From Clostridia bacterium (GTDB lineage: Bacteria; Bacillota; Clostridia; TANB77; CAG-508): 64,000 nucleotides of DNA. The notes below the pieces were generated by a model. It was given only the letters and a program-made list of their open reading frames with translations. It was not told the DNA's origin and searched no databases. Positions 53,078 through 62,355 of this stretch are shown here, in pieces. The stretch is from positions 1-64,000 of the forward strand of contig JAFTJF010000008.1 in NCBI GenBank assembly GCA_017456555.1, read 5' to 3'. Position numbers and translations under genes: made by a program. The number at the start of each line of letters is the position of its first letter. The stretch's first letter is position 1.

Positions 53078-53833
53078 CTATTTATCAAATTTTCCTTTTG
53101 TTATATCTTTTGTAAATGTGATTTTCATTAAATAAATTGGTAATGCAATCATTCTAAAAAATCTTGATGGTTGAAGAACTAATCTCCAAAACCATTCAAT
53201 TCCAAGTTTTTGGAATACAACTGGTGCTCTTTTTATTTTTCCAGCTTCATAGTCAAATGTTCCACCTTGTCCAGCTGCAACATCCACTTTTAATTCATGT
53301 TTATGCTTTTCTATCCATTTCTCTTGAAGCGGAGCTCCCATTGCAACAAATAAAACATTAGGTTGCAATTTATTTATTTCATTAATTACATCTTCTTCTG
53401 AATCTTGTTCAAAAAAACCTTCATGATATCCAACTATTTTAATATTTGGATATAACTTTTTAATGTTTTCTGTTGCAAGTTCTGGAACATCATCTTTTCC
53501 ACCTAAAAGGTAGAATGTCCATCCTTCTTTTTCTCCAACTTCTAGAATCTTTCTAAAATACATTTGTCCTGGTATTCTTTGTTTAAATGGTTTTTTTTGT
53601 AACTTTCCACCAATCATAACACCAACACTATCTGGAGTTGCCAAATCAGCTCCTTTTAAAATATTATAAAACTCTTCATCTTTTTGAGCCATCATAATAA
53701 ATTCTGTATTAGGAGCTACAATTACCTTGCAACTTTTATTGCTATTTTCAATTAAATTCTTTGTTATTTCCCCTGCTTCTTCAACATTGATATTATCTAT
53801 ATCAATACCTAGAATTCTAACTGTTTCTCGCAA
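53078..53833 (-). CDS. WecG/TagA/CpsF-family glycosyltransferase
   Basis: GT26 family; TagA transfers ManNAc to the lipid-linked GlcNAc in teichoic acid linkage synthesis. VRILGIDIDNINVEEA, KVIVAPNTEFIMMAQKD, the catalytic-region TPDSVGV, GGKDDVPELATENI, and the C-terminal MGAPLQEKWI...GQGGTFDYEAGKIKRAP...GIEWFWRL are conserved. TTG 53833 is the likely start, with AGAGGTG 6 bases upstream; the frame is open to 53908 inside lspA. Acceptor sugar unknown. It lies 2 bases after lspA. Confidence 0.9.
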   Translation of the reverse strand: MRETVRILGIDIDNINVEEAGEITKNLIENSNKSCKVIVAPNTEFIMMAQKDEEFYNILKGADLATPDSVGVMIGGKLQKKPFKQRIPGQMYFRKILEVGEKEGWTFYLLGGKDDVPELATENIKKLYPNIKIVGYHEGFFEQDSEEDVINEINKLQPNVLFVAMGAPLQEKWIEKHKHELKVDVAAGQGGTFDYEAGKIKRAPVVFQKLGIEWFWRLVLQPSRFFRMIALPIYLMKITFTKDITKGKFDK

Positions 53834-53835
53834 AA

Positions 53836-54291
53836 TTACACCTCTATTTTCCTTGTAAATATTACTAAAAATATTATTAATAAAATTGTTCCAACAACAA
53901 TTAAACAATCTGCTATATTAAATATTGGAAACTTTAAAATTTTTATAAAATCAACAACAGCACCTCTAAAAATTCTATCTAATAAATTACCAATCCCACC
54001 AGATAAAATCATTGAAAGTGAAATTGCTGTTTTTGTATCTATTAATTCTATTTGATTTTTTACAAATCTAATTACAATAAATAACACAAATATCATCAAA
54101 AATATATTCTTCACATTGCTTCCATCATTAAATCCAAATGCTAAACCTGTATTGTTTGCAATTTGAAATCCAATATATTCATTTCCTACTTGTCCATCAA
54201 CCAAATTTGTAACTAATATTTTACTAACTTGATCTATTATAACTAATATAGTTACTAAAATAACTATTAGTTTTACTGTTTTATTTTTCAA
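53836..54291 (-). CDS. lspA: lipoprotein signal peptidase
   Basis: Membrane aspartic protease that cleaves prolipoproteins before the lipidated Cys. Four membrane helices; IIDQVSKILV, NNTGLAFGF, GGIGNLLDRIFRGAVVDFI (about residues 97-115) carry the catalytic Asp residues in DR and VVDF. 151 aa is normal. It sits 34 bases after the GT-C-like gene. Confidence 0.96.
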   Translation of the reverse strand: MKNKTVKLIVILVTILVIIDQVSKILVTNLVDGQVGNEYIGFQIANNTGLAFGFNDGSNVKNIFLMIFVLFIVIRFVKNQIELIDTKTAISLSMILSGGIGNLLDRIFRGAVVDFIKILKFPIFNIADCLIVVGTILLIIFLVIFTRKIEV

Positions 54292-54325
54292 ATTTTACCT
54301 CCAAAATTTGATTTATCTTCATGTA

Positions 54326-56173
54326 TTACATAGTAGCATCTAAAACTGCTTGTTGTGCTTCTTGTGCAGTTTTTTCTGTTAATCTTTCATAAACTACAAA
54401 ATAGTCATCTCTATATAATTCTTTATAATCACCATCATCATCTAATTGACTAGCTAATTTTGCATTATCATATAAAATAACATGTGTTATATCATATTCT
54501 TCAAATCCTCTTTTATAATCATAGCTTAATCCTGCAATATCTAAAGCATCTGAAAATATATCTCTACCATCATATTCTTTTGTTTCTGTATTATATTCAC
54601 CATTAAATTCAGGAGAATATAAATCACATCTAGAATCGATAAATACTGGAATTCCTCTGAATACCAAATATGCTCCGTAATTATATTCATTATATAATCT
54701 CATATTTTCTAAATCTAAGTTTTCTAGCATCCAATCTGCAGCAGCTACAGGATAATCAGTTTCATCAACAAAATCTTCTCTTAAAGTTGGTTTTATTAAA
54801 TGTGTTGTCCAAATAATACATAAACATATTACTACTACTGTTCCAAACCAGCTTGCTACCCATTTCTCTATTTTTCTAAATGTTTCTCTATCATATTTAC
54901 CAACTAATCCACCAATTAATCCTGCTAAAATTGGTCCACAAAATAGAGCAAACATTGAAACTTGTCTTCTAGAATTAAATGCTAAAAATGTTATTCCTGC
55001 TAGCATAAATAAATCTGGTAATTTTATTTTTGAGTCTGTAAAAATTAATACTAATAAATATATAACAATTGCAACTGCAAATTCTGTATTTTCAACTAAT
55101 GTTAATGGTAAATGTTCATTAATTGACTCTGTTGTATTTCCTTGTAATGTTTTAACTAAGTAAGTATAGGCTCCATCACCTGCAGGATTTAAAAATCCTG
55201 TTAAAGCAGCAATTGCCATTACCGCGATAAGTAACAATACTGTGTGATTTTTTTCAACTTTAATTTTATAAGGTTTCTCTCTTATTATTTCTCTTTTTCT
55301 TATTCTTTCTGAAATATCTGCTTCTACTCTTGCAACTTTTCTATCACAAGACGCCTTTTTATCTTCGGTTTTAGCAAATTTCTTTTGGACTTTAAATATT
55401 TTCTTAAATAATTTTAAATCTAAATCAGCATCTTCTAATACCATTAATAGATATTCTCCAATATATGGTAAGAATAATATAAAGTAAAATGGAAATACTG
55501 CACAATGTAGATTTGTTATTAAAAGTGGAATTAAAATAAGCATAAGTGCATATCTTAATTTCTTTGTTTCTAAGAATTTCTCAATTGACATTACTCCCCA
55601 AACAAATAATATAAATGTTACTAATTGAGCTCTAGCTGCAACAAAAGATTTTACTAAATACATAGCTCCTAAAGTTACAACTAATGATATTACTTTATTT
55701 TTTGATTTTTTATTACACAAGCAATATACTGATATTCCTAATATTGCATTTAAAACCATTGTTGAAATAAATATTCCTTGATGACCAAATGAATTATATA
55801 TTAAGAAAATACACAAATCATAAAGCCAGTGTGGATAAGTATATGGTAATTCATGCCAAGAATATAAATCTTGTGTTAAATCTGAAATACCATTATTATA
55901 AATATATTCACCAATTGTTATTGTATAATAAGTATCATTTTGTAAACATTTTGGTGATATTGCAGCACAAAACATTGCTATACACAAAATAGCAACTATA
56001 TGAAATATTATTCCATGTTTTTTTGTTAAAACAACTGGTCCTTTTTTATTTTCTTTTTTTGTATCTTCTTGAGTTTTTTCTGTGCTTTCAGCTTGTTCAT
56101 TTTCAACGGAAGCAGAGTTTTCTGCTTCTAATATTTTTTCGTTTTCATTGTTTTCTTGATTTTCTGTTTTCAT
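54326..56173 (-). CDS. large multi-pass membrane protein, GT-C-like, 615 aa
   Basis: A hydrophilic N-terminal tail rich in Glu/Asn/Lys (about 50 residues) precedes about eleven membrane helices. The first external loop has NDTYYTITIGEYIYNNGISDL and PHWLYDLCIFLIYN, which resembles the acidic first loop of GT-C glycosyltransferases and related membrane enzymes. A cytoplasmic coiled segment (about 265-305) and a C-terminal external domain (IPVFIDSRCDLYSPEFNGEYN) follow. The family is not certain. First gene of the lspA-wecG-rluD-rluB operon. Confidence 0.7.
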   Translation of the reverse strand: MKTENQENNENEKILEAENSASVENEQAESTEKTQEDTKKENKKGPVVLTKKHGIIFHIVAILCIAMFCAAISPKCLQNDTYYTITIGEYIYNNGISDLTQDLYSWHELPYTYPHWLYDLCIFLIYNSFGHQGIFISTMVLNAILGISVYCLCNKKSKNKVISLVVTLGAMYLVKSFVAARAQLVTFILFVWGVMSIEKFLETKKLRYALMLILIPLLITNLHCAVFPFYFILFLPYIGEYLLMVLEDADLDLKLFKKIFKVQKKFAKTEDKKASCDRKVARVEADISERIRKREIIREKPYKIKVEKNHTVLLLIAVMAIAALTGFLNPAGDGAYTYLVKTLQGNTTESINEHLPLTLVENTEFAVAIVIYLLVLIFTDSKIKLPDLFMLAGITFLAFNSRRQVSMFALFCGPILAGLIGGLVGKYDRETFRKIEKWVASWFGTVVVICLCIIWTTHLIKPTLREDFVDETDYPVAAADWMLENLDLENMRLYNEYNYGAYLVFRGIPVFIDSRCDLYSPEFNGEYNTETKEYDGRDIFSDALDIAGLSYDYKRGFEEYDITHVILYDNAKLASQLDDDGDYKELYRDDYFVVYERLTEKTAQEAQQAVLDATM

Positions 56174-56295
56174 ATGTTCCTCTTCTCGTAATAATATTTA
56201 TTGGATTATATCAAATAACTAAAAAAAAATATATAGTTTAATTAAAAATTCATATAAATTTCAAAGAAAAAATAAAACGAATTTACAATTACTAA

Positions 56296-56347
56296 ATAAT
56301 AAGAAAAACGTCCACATACCAACCTCTGTTAGCACGTGAACGTTATA
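56296..56347 (-). terminator. terminator of the SSB-like gene
   Basis: AACGT-C-CACAT arm (about 56309-56319) and ACGTGAACGTT arm (about 56332-56342) pair with G-U steps; T-rich sequence follows on the minus strand. Confidence 0.65.
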
Positions 56348-56392
56348 TAATTTGCTAAAATCTATATAAAAATAATTTATATACTAGTTATT

Positions 56393-57058
56393 CTAAACAA
56401 CCTCTTCAGCTTGTTCTTCAGTTTCATCTTCATTTACAACTTCCATGCTTGCAATTGAAACTTCATAAGCAACTCTAGTTTCTGTTGTTCCATCTTCATG
56501 TTTTTTCTCGTATGTTCTTGATTGAACTCTACCAGTGATTTTTACTTCTGTTCCAACTTCCATGTTTTGGCAGAATCTAGCGTTTCTTCCCCAAGCTATA
56601 CTTGGTATGTAATCTGATTTATTATAAGCTCTATTTACAGCTAATAATACGTCTGCAATTTCTCTTCCAAATGGTGTTTGTCTGTAGATTGGTTTTTTAC
56701 ATACATAACCAACTAAAACAACTTCATTTGTTACTTCATCTTTGTCTTCTTCACCTTCAACTTCTTGAATTTCTTTAGCGAATACTGTTAAGATTAATCT
56801 GTTTCTTTCATTTTCATAGTTGTTATAAGATCTGAATTGTCCTTCAACTACAACTTTTTTACCTATTTCTAAGTTTAATCCTGTTAATAATCTTTCTGAT
56901 ATTGTAATTGGAATAATATCCACTGTTGAACTTAATCTAATTACTTCTAGATTAAAAACATAAAATTTTTCTCCGTATATCTCATGACTGTAGCTCTTTT
57001 CACTTACTATTTTACCTCTTAATACTAAGTGATTGTTTTCTGAATAATTTGTATTCAA
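56393..57058 (-). CDS. single-stranded DNA-binding-like protein with two OB folds, 221 aa
   Basis: Residues about 8-95 and 108-210 each read like an OB fold of the SSB/PriB type: NHLVLRGKIVSEKSYSHEIYGEKFYVFNLEV, and NEVVLVGYVCKKPIYRQTPFGREIADVLLAVNR...PSIAWGRNARF. Acidic C-terminal end (VVNEDETEEQAEEVV). The form with two OB folds is common in Clostridia. The start is TTG 57058 with AAGGAGG 8 bases upstream. Monocistronic; promoter at 57143-57171. Confidence 0.85.
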   Translation of the reverse strand: MNTNYSENNHLVLRGKIVSEKSYSHEIYGEKFYVFNLEVIRLSSTVDIIPITISERLLTGLNLEIGKKVVVEGQFRSYNNYENERNRLILTVFAKEIQEVEGEEDKDEVTNEVVLVGYVCKKPIYRQTPFGREIADVLLAVNRAYNKSDYIPSIAWGRNARFCQNMEVGTEVKITGRVQSRTYEKKHEDGTTETRVAYEVSIASMEVVNEDETEEQAEEVV

Positions 57059-57362
57059 TTTTAATTCCTCCTTAAAATTTATCTACTGTATTCTTCATAT
57101 AATGCGTACCTTAATTTCGTTTTTTTCCCTAAAAACAATTCCATTATAGCACATTTTTTATCTTTTGTCTACATAAAATTGTATATTTTTCCATCTTTTT
57201 GTAATTATTTTGTTATATTTCTATATTAATAATGGCTTTATATCAAAGATAACTCTGTAAACCAATTATTTGTAAACCACATTTTTGTTATGTTAAGTAT
57301 CTTTTTATGTTTAATATTTTTGAAAGTTATAATATTTATTTTAGCATTTTATTAATAATATT
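57059..57362. other. 304-base intergenic region upstream of the SSB-like gene
   Basis: Holds the SSB-like promoter (57143-57171) and an untranslated leader of about 80 bases. Beyond it, to the end of murD at 57363, I see only A/T-rich sequence. Confidence 0.5.
57143..57171 (-). promoter_or_regulatory. extended -10 promoter of the SSB-like gene
   Basis: On the minus strand TAGACA (57171-57166), 17 bases ending TGC, TATAAT (57148-57143). Confidence 0.7.
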
Positions 57363-58727
57363 CTAATTATTTTCTAACACATATTGCTTAAATAATTTTC
57401 CTCTCTCTTCAAAATTTTTGAAATATCCGTAACTAGAAGCAGCTGGAGATAATAAACAAATTGTATTTGGTTTTGAAACCTCTTTTGCATATTTTACTGC
57501 CTCTTCTAATTTATCAAAAAAAGCAACATTTTTGTTTACTCCTACTAAACCTTCTTTTATATATTCACCAGTTTTAGGTAAGCAAATTATATTTTCTATA
57601 GTTTCATTATTTCTCAAAAATTCTATTAATTCACTTAAATCTACACCTCTATCATTTCCACCAACTAATATTGTATTTACATTTTTCAATGCATTTACTG
57701 CATTCATTGTAGATTCAGGAATTGTAGCAATAGAATCATTATAATAATCTACCTCATTAACTGTAGCAACAAATTCCATTCTATGTTCTAGCGGCTTAAA
57801 GTCTTTCATAGATTTTATAGCAGTATTTAAATTAAGATTTAAAATTTTGCATGCAGATAATATAAACATTATATTGTTTATATTATGCATACCTTTTAAA
57901 TTCATATCTTCATTTATATTCATTTGCTTTTGCTCATTAATATAAATAAAATCATTCTCTATATATACATTATTCTTTAAGCTTGGTTTTGTTTCCAAAG
58001 AAACTGCATAATCATTTTTCTTATAATTGAAATCATAATTTCTCATATTTTCATTATCATAATTATAGATTAAGAAATCATTTTCACTTTGGAATTTTGC
58101 AACATTAAATTTAGCTTCAATATATCTTGCAAAAGACTTATAGTGATCTAAATGCTCCTCATAAATATCTAATAAAATTGCTATATTAGGAGATTTTTTG
58201 ACAAATTCTAAAGCATGTGAAGAAAGTTCTAAAACAACAATACTATCCTTTTTAATCACTTCTATATAATTAAAAATCGGCTCACCAATATTACCAAGTA
58301 AAAATGCATCTTTTCCTTGGTCTATTAAAACTTTATACATTAAAGAACTTGTAGTACTCTTCCCTTTAGTACCTGTGATTCCAATAGTATATACATTTAT
58401 AAATTCAAAAAATAATTCTAATTGACTTGTTATTTTGTTCTCTATATTAGTTAAATCAACATCTTTTAAAGATATTCCCGGAGCTTTAATTATTAAATCA
58501 TATTCTTCAATTCCATTTAAATAATTTTCTCCAAGAGATACTTCTAAATAAGGATCTTCCATTAATTCTATTTTTTCATCTAATAAGTTCATCTTCTTAT
58601 CTGCTATAAATAGATTTTTTTCAGGAAAATATTTTCTCAGTAATTTATAAGTTGACTCCCCTTCCCTTCCAAATCCTAAAATAAGTATTCTTTTATCTTC
58701 TAAGTAGTTTAATAATTTCTCTATCAT
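57363..58727 (-). CDS. murD: MurD ligase, probably the MurD2 type that adds L-Glu
   Basis: Mur ligase: N-terminal Rossmann part (ILILGFGREGESTYKLL), ATP loop GITGTKGKSTTSSLMYKVL (about residues 116-134), LELSSHALEF, DIYEEHLDHYKSFARYI and the C-domain DYYNDSIATIPESTMNAV with GGNDRGVDLSELI. It adds glutamate to UDP-MurNAc-L-Ala. The neighbouring murL suggests that this copy adds L-Glu (MurD2), later epimerised, rather than D-Glu; this is from context. 454 aa is normal. Confidence 0.92.
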   Translation of the reverse strand: MIEKLLNYLEDKRILILGFGREGESTYKLLRKYFPEKNLFIADKKMNLLDEKIELMEDPYLEVSLGENYLNGIEEYDLIIKAPGISLKDVDLTNIENKITSQLELFFEFINVYTIGITGTKGKSTTSSLMYKVLIDQGKDAFLLGNIGEPIFNYIEVIKKDSIVVLELSSHALEFVKKSPNIAILLDIYEEHLDHYKSFARYIEAKFNVAKFQSENDFLIYNYDNENMRNYDFNYKKNDYAVSLETKPSLKNNVYIENDFIYINEQKQMNINEDMNLKGMHNINNIMFILSACKILNLNLNTAIKSMKDFKPLEHRMEFVATVNEVDYYNDSIATIPESTMNAVNALKNVNTILVGGNDRGVDLSELIEFLRNNETIENIICLPKTGEYIKEGLVGVNKNVAFFDKLEEAVKYAKEVSKPNTICLLSPAASSYGYFKNFEERGKLFKQYVLENN

Positions 58728-58754
58728 ATAATCTCCTCTTTAATAACAGACTTT

Positions 58755-58928
58755 CTATTTTGTAACAACAGGTTTTCCTTCTGCATCTAATAGAACTGTC
58801 ATTCCTGCTGCATATCCACATTGTTTAAATACATAATTCACACCAGTTTCTTTATCTCTCCAAATTTCCATTATATCTATTACACCTTGTGAATAAATTT
58901 TCTCAAATCTCTCTTCATTTTTTCCCAT
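58755..58928 (-). CDS. DUF6440-like small protein, 57 aa
   Basis: ATG 58928 has AAGGAG 9 bases upstream; the frame ends at TAG 58755. WRDKETGVNYVFKQCGYAAG and VLLDAEGKPVV match my memory of the DUF6440 pattern (DKETGVNYL...GYxGGLTPLLDxDGKP). Function unknown. It lies 16 bases after murL and 27 before murD, so all three are one operon. The fold is strand-rich with no membrane segment. Confidence 0.75.
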   Translation of the reverse strand: MGKNEERFEKIYSQGVIDIMEIWRDKETGVNYVFKQCGYAAGMTVLLDAEGKPVVTK

Positions 58929-58944
58929 AATTTTTTTCTCCTTT

Positions 58945-60291
58945 TTACTTCAAGTTTTCTCTCAAAATTTTCTCAAACTCTTCTGGTACATTATGTTCTT
59001 CATTATAGTAAGATAATAAATCTTCATCAGATAACACATAATTATCAAAATAATATTTTAATAAATATGGTAACTCTTTTCCTTCTGAATTTAATTTTTT
59101 AATTGTTTCAGAAATTGCATATCTAATTTCACTATAAGTCCCAACACACTCAAATGGCTTTGTTTCACCATATCCACAAAGCTCAATAAATGTTTTTAAC
59201 AAAGATTCTTTCTCATAAAGGTCTTCACCAAAAATATTTACTAATTCTTCTTTATATAAAAATGGACTTAAAATTGTGTAAACAAATAAACATTTTGGAC
59301 AATCGCAACACCATTTCCAAGGTTCTGATTTACTACCAACATTGCAACTTTTAAATATTGAATGATATTTTTTTAATCTAGAAAACATCATTGCAATTTG
59401 AAGTTCTGATATTGGTCTTAACATACTGAAATATTCAACATTTCCTTTTAAATATTTTTCAGCATATTCTCTAAAATCATTTTCAAATTCTATTGTTTTT
59501 GAATATTGATGATTTATATTTTCTCCATCTACATTTGACTCATTTGCACTTGCTTCATTTGATAAAGCAACATATTTTTTTCCTAAAAGATATGAACATA
59601 AATATGTTAAAAATGCTACCATTGCTGAAAATGGAGTGTGTCCATTTAAAAATCCTTTAGAATTTAAATCTATTAAATTTTTATCTATTATTCTTTTTAC
59701 TTCTATTATTTCATTTTCAGAAAATCCTGCTGCTTTTGCACAATCTGTTGACACTTTATTAACTCCAATTCTAAAAGCTAAAGTTTTATCTTTATAATCT
59801 TTTAGCAAATCTAAAGTAACATTAGAATCTTTTCCACCACCAACAGGAATTATTATTCCATCTAAAACTTCAGCATTTTCATCTATTTCTAAACTTTCAC
59901 CATATGAAATAAATTCTAAGAATTCCTCTTCTGATACTTTTATATTATTTACATATCTAAATTCTCCTAAACCTAGATAAAATAATTTTTTAAACCATTT
60001 TTCTTGGTACTCATCTAGATTTCCACATTTTATAACAAACTGTGGAGAACAAGTTGCTTTAAAATAGCTTATAGCCTCAACCATTCCAAGATTGAATACC
60101 ATATTTTTTACTTTATTTGAATTTACATCTTTAAAGCAAAAATCTTTTTTCAAAATTTCAACTCTTGGATTAAATTTTGTTAATCCTTCTATTTCAAAGT
60201 CATATTCTATACAAATTTTTTCATTTTCATCCATAATTTTATAATCATTGTATATAAATTTTGGATATTTCGTTCTTAACGTTTCAAACAT
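58945..60291 (-). CDS. murL: UDP-MurNAc-L-Ala-L-Glu epimerase (MurL-like)
   Basis: The family, described in Xanthomonas with MurD2, turns the terminal L-Glu of UDP-MurNAc-L-Ala-L-Glu into D-Glu using ATP. GIIIPVGGGKDSNVTLDLL (about residues 145-163) is a PP-loop-like SGGxDS variant, followed by FRIGVNKVS, NGHTPFSAMVAFLTYL, ALSNEASANESN and WCCDCPKCLFVYTIL (about 330-344), as I recall for MurL. 448 aa fits. The murL-DUF6440-murD order supports it. No catalytic proof is possible from sequence alone. Confidence 0.85.
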   Translation of the reverse strand: MFETLRTKYPKFIYNDYKIMDENEKICIEYDFEIEGLTKFNPRVEILKKDFCFKDVNSNKVKNMVFNLGMVEAISYFKATCSPQFVIKCGNLDEYQEKWFKKLFYLGLGEFRYVNNIKVSEEEFLEFISYGESLEIDENAEVLDGIIIPVGGGKDSNVTLDLLKDYKDKTLAFRIGVNKVSTDCAKAAGFSENEIIEVKRIIDKNLIDLNSKGFLNGHTPFSAMVAFLTYLCSYLLGKKYVALSNEASANESNVDGENINHQYSKTIEFENDFREYAEKYLKGNVEYFSMLRPISELQIAMMFSRLKKYHSIFKSCNVGSKSEPWKWCCDCPKCLFVYTILSPFLYKEELVNIFGEDLYEKESLLKTFIELCGYGETKPFECVGTYSEIRYAISETIKKLNSEGKELPYLLKYYFDNYVLSDEDLLSYYNEEHNVPEEFEKILRENLK

Positions 60292-60371
60292 TCTTTTATT
60301 CCCTTCTGAAATTATAAATATTTATTCTATTTATAATTATATTCACTTATGCAAATTTTTTTCAGTTTATA

Positions 60372-60968
60372 TTAATATAATTTTAGTTCTGGTTCTCCAT
60401 AGCACACACCATATGTTGCTTCTGAACCTTTGAAAATTATGTATGAAAAATAACCTTCTTCTTCATCTCTTACATAAATCTTTGTACCGTCATCAAAATA
60501 ATACAATATTTGTTCATAATTATAATCTTCTGGTAGTCTTTCTCTAAATATATCTAAAATCAAACTTGCAGTAGATTCTGATGGACCATAATTAATTTTT
60601 ACCACACGAGATCGATATGCTATATTATTTGTTTCCATAGTTTCTTCATAAGAAACAATATTATCATTGTCAATAAGATTATTAGGTGTAGGAATTTTTA
60701 TTCCATACTCAAATTCTATATTATTTTTTGTCTTCCACAAAGCATCCTCTAATTCTGTTACCAATTCAATTTGAGCGTTTTTTTCTGCAATTAAAGCTTG
60801 CATTTCTTCTTGTGCTTTTTCTTCTTCTTCCATTGCTTTCATATTATTTACAAAATTAACAATTGGTAGAATTAAAATATAAATCATAAAAAATAAAATA
60901 ATCATTCTCACAATATTTATTCTACTTTTTCTTCCATAATCTATTATAGGTGAATTATTATCTTCCAT
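60372..60968 (-). CDS. single-pass membrane protein with coiled coil, DivIC/FtsB-like layout, 198 aa
   Basis: A short cytoplasmic start, one membrane helix (about residues 20-40), a coiled coil (about 45-80, MEEEEKAQEEMQALIAEKN) and an external alpha/beta domain (EQILYYFDDGTKIYVRDEEEG). This plan resembles DivIC/FtsL-type division proteins, but the external domain is larger and I do not recognise it. It lies next to murL but is separated by 80 bases. Function unknown. Confidence 0.7.
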   Translation of the reverse strand: MEDNNSPIIDYGRKSRINIVRMIILFFMIYILILPIVNFVNNMKAMEEEEKAQEEMQALIAEKNAQIELVTELEDALWKTKNNIEFEYGIKIPTPNNLIDNDNIVSYEETMETNNIAYRSRVVKINYGPSESTASLILDIFRERLPEDYNYEQILYYFDDGTKIYVRDEEEGYFSYIIFKGSEATYGVCYGEPELKLY

Positions 60969-61122
60969 AACAAAACCTCTTTCTCATTTTTCAGTTAACA
61001 GTATATCACTTAAAGTTTTATCATTCAACTTTAGATATAAAACTTATTAACAAAATTTGCTCTTATTTCATAAAATTAAATATAGACATATGTCTTAAAA
61101 ATTTTTGAAAGGAATTAATAAA

Positions 61123-62013
61123 ATGGAATTTGATAAAAAAGTTATTGTTGATGTTGATGGCGTTATTGAAACAGGAAAGCAATTTGATTTAGATTTAAAA
61201 TTACCAGAAGATGACAGAAATGTTATTTATGGAATAATAAAAGATCATAAAGGAAAACCAGTTGCTGATGCTGTTGTAAAATTAGTTGAAGTTTGTAAAG
61301 ATGAGAGAAAAGCTATTTCTCACAGTTTCACAGACAAAGAAGGTGAATTTGTATTTGGTCCACTTTGTCCAAATAAATCTTATGCCGTTGAAATTTGGGT
61401 TAATAGAGTAAAACATGTGAAAATCTGCAAGGTTTGTGAACATGAAGGAAGATGTTTAAAAGGTGTTGATTTACGCTGCGAGCCACATTTCTTCGATAAA
61501 GACGACAAACATGAAGAATATAATCGTAAAGAAAACTTCGACAAATACGAGTATGATAAAAAACCAAAATACGAAGATTATGAAGAATACGACACTTATG
61601 AATATTATAAAAAAGATTGCAAAGACGAAAAAAAAGATTATGAAAAATATGATTACAAATATGATGATAAAAAAGATGAAAAATGTGAATGCAAGTATGA
61701 TGATAAAAAAGATGAAAAACATGAATGCAAATATGATGATAAAAAAGATGAAAAACATGAATGCAAATATGATGATAAAAAAGATGAAAAACATGAATGC
61801 AAATGTGATGATAAAAAAGACGAAAAATATGAATGTAAATGTGATGATAAGAAAGATGAAAAATATGAATGCAAATGTGATGATAAAAAAGATGAAAAAT
61901 ATGAATGTAAATATGATGATAAAAAAGATGAAAAATGCGAACAAAAATATGATGACAAAAAAGATAATCAATATGATAGATATGGCAAATACGACTGTAA
62001 CAGAAGATATTAA
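61123..62013 (+). CDS. CarboxypepD_reg/Cna-B-like domain protein with 12-residue Cys/His repeats, 296 aa
   Basis: Residues about 20-105 form a beta-sandwich like carboxypeptidase-regulatory/Cna-B domains (VIYGIIKDHKGKPVADAVVKL, FTDKEGEFVFGPL, KSYAVEIWV). A Cys-rich turn (CKVCEHEGRC) follows, then a Tyr/Asp/Lys-rich linker. Nine repeats of the type K-Y/C-DDKKDEK-x-E-C fill 61657-61980. No signal peptide is seen. It could be a spore-coat or other surface-layer scaffold or a metal-binding protein; this is inference. ATG 61123 is set by AAAGGA 9 bases upstream. Confidence 0.75.
   Translation: MEFDKKVIVDVDGVIETGKQFDLDLKLPEDDRNVIYGIIKDHKGKPVADAVVKLVEVCKDERKAISHSFTDKEGEFVFGPLCPNKSYAVEIWVNRVKHVKICKVCEHEGRCLKGVDLRCEPHFFDKDDKHEEYNRKENFDKYEYDKKPKYEDYEEYDTYEYYKKDCKDEKKDYEKYDYKYDDKKDEKCECKYDDKKDEKHECKYDDKKDEKHECKYDDKKDEKHECKCDDKKDEKYECKCDDKKDEKYECKCDDKKDEKYECKYDDKKDEKCEQKYDDKKDNQYDRYGKYDCNRRY
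61657..61980 (+). repeat. nine in-frame 36-bp tandem repeats
   Basis: Nine copies of 36 bases start at 61657 and encode 12-residue units with core DDKKDEK. The variable place before the final E-C is C, H or Y and the second residue alternates between Y and C. Copies 2-4 are nearly identical and copies 5-7 form another subgroup, so recent duplication is likely. Confidence 0.95.
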
Positions 62014-62018
62014 AAAAA

Positions 62019-62044
62019 TGCCCCCTGCAATCAGGGGGTTTTTG
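62019..62044 (+). terminator. intrinsic terminator of the repeat-protein gene
   Basis: CCCCCTG (62021-62027), AAT-type loop and CAGGGGG (62032-62038), then TTTTT. Confidence 0.93.
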
Positions 62045-62081
62045 AATTTCAATTCAAAAAACTATATTGTTTTAATATTTA

Positions 62082-62225
62082 TTACATAGACATTTTTACT
62101 TTTTTAGCAATTTGTTTACCTTTTTTCATCATTTTTTTCTTATTTTCATCAATACCTTCTGAATACATCATCATTGTTCCCGCAGTAATTAAACTTCCAA
62201 TAACAACACCTTTCATAAAACTCAT
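62082..62225 (-). CDS. 47-aa basic membrane-associated peptide, YtxH-like
   Basis: ATG 62225 has GTGGGAG 6 bases upstream, and the frame ends at TAA 62082. MSFMKGVVIGSLITAGTMMMY is a short hydrophobic segment and the rest is Lys-rich (ENKKKMMKKGKQIAKKVKM). This is the layout of YtxH-type and other small Firmicutes membrane proteins. No definite family. Faces the repeat-protein gene tail to tail. Confidence 0.65.
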   Translation of the reverse strand: MSFMKGVVIGSLITAGTMMMYSEGIDENKKKMMKKGKQIAKKVKMSM

Positions 62226-62355
62226 ATTTACTCCCACCTTTCTTCTAATATTTATAAAGAATAATATTTTTAATTTTAACCTTAATGCAATAAAATTTTA
62301 TATAAAATTACATATTTTGATATTATTCTTATTTTTTATATTAATTATTATCTTC

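Noticed and set aside
61657..61980. 36-bp direct repeats that at first look like a CRISPR array
   Set aside because: The copies are back to back with no unique spacers, and they stay in one reading frame of a larger protein.
61463..62089. Long open frames on both strands over the repeat gene (Met/Lys-rich on +, Ile/Phe-rich or Ser/His-rich on -)
   Set aside because: They are by-products of the 36-bp periodicity. Only the frame from 61123 has an SD, a domain and a terminator.
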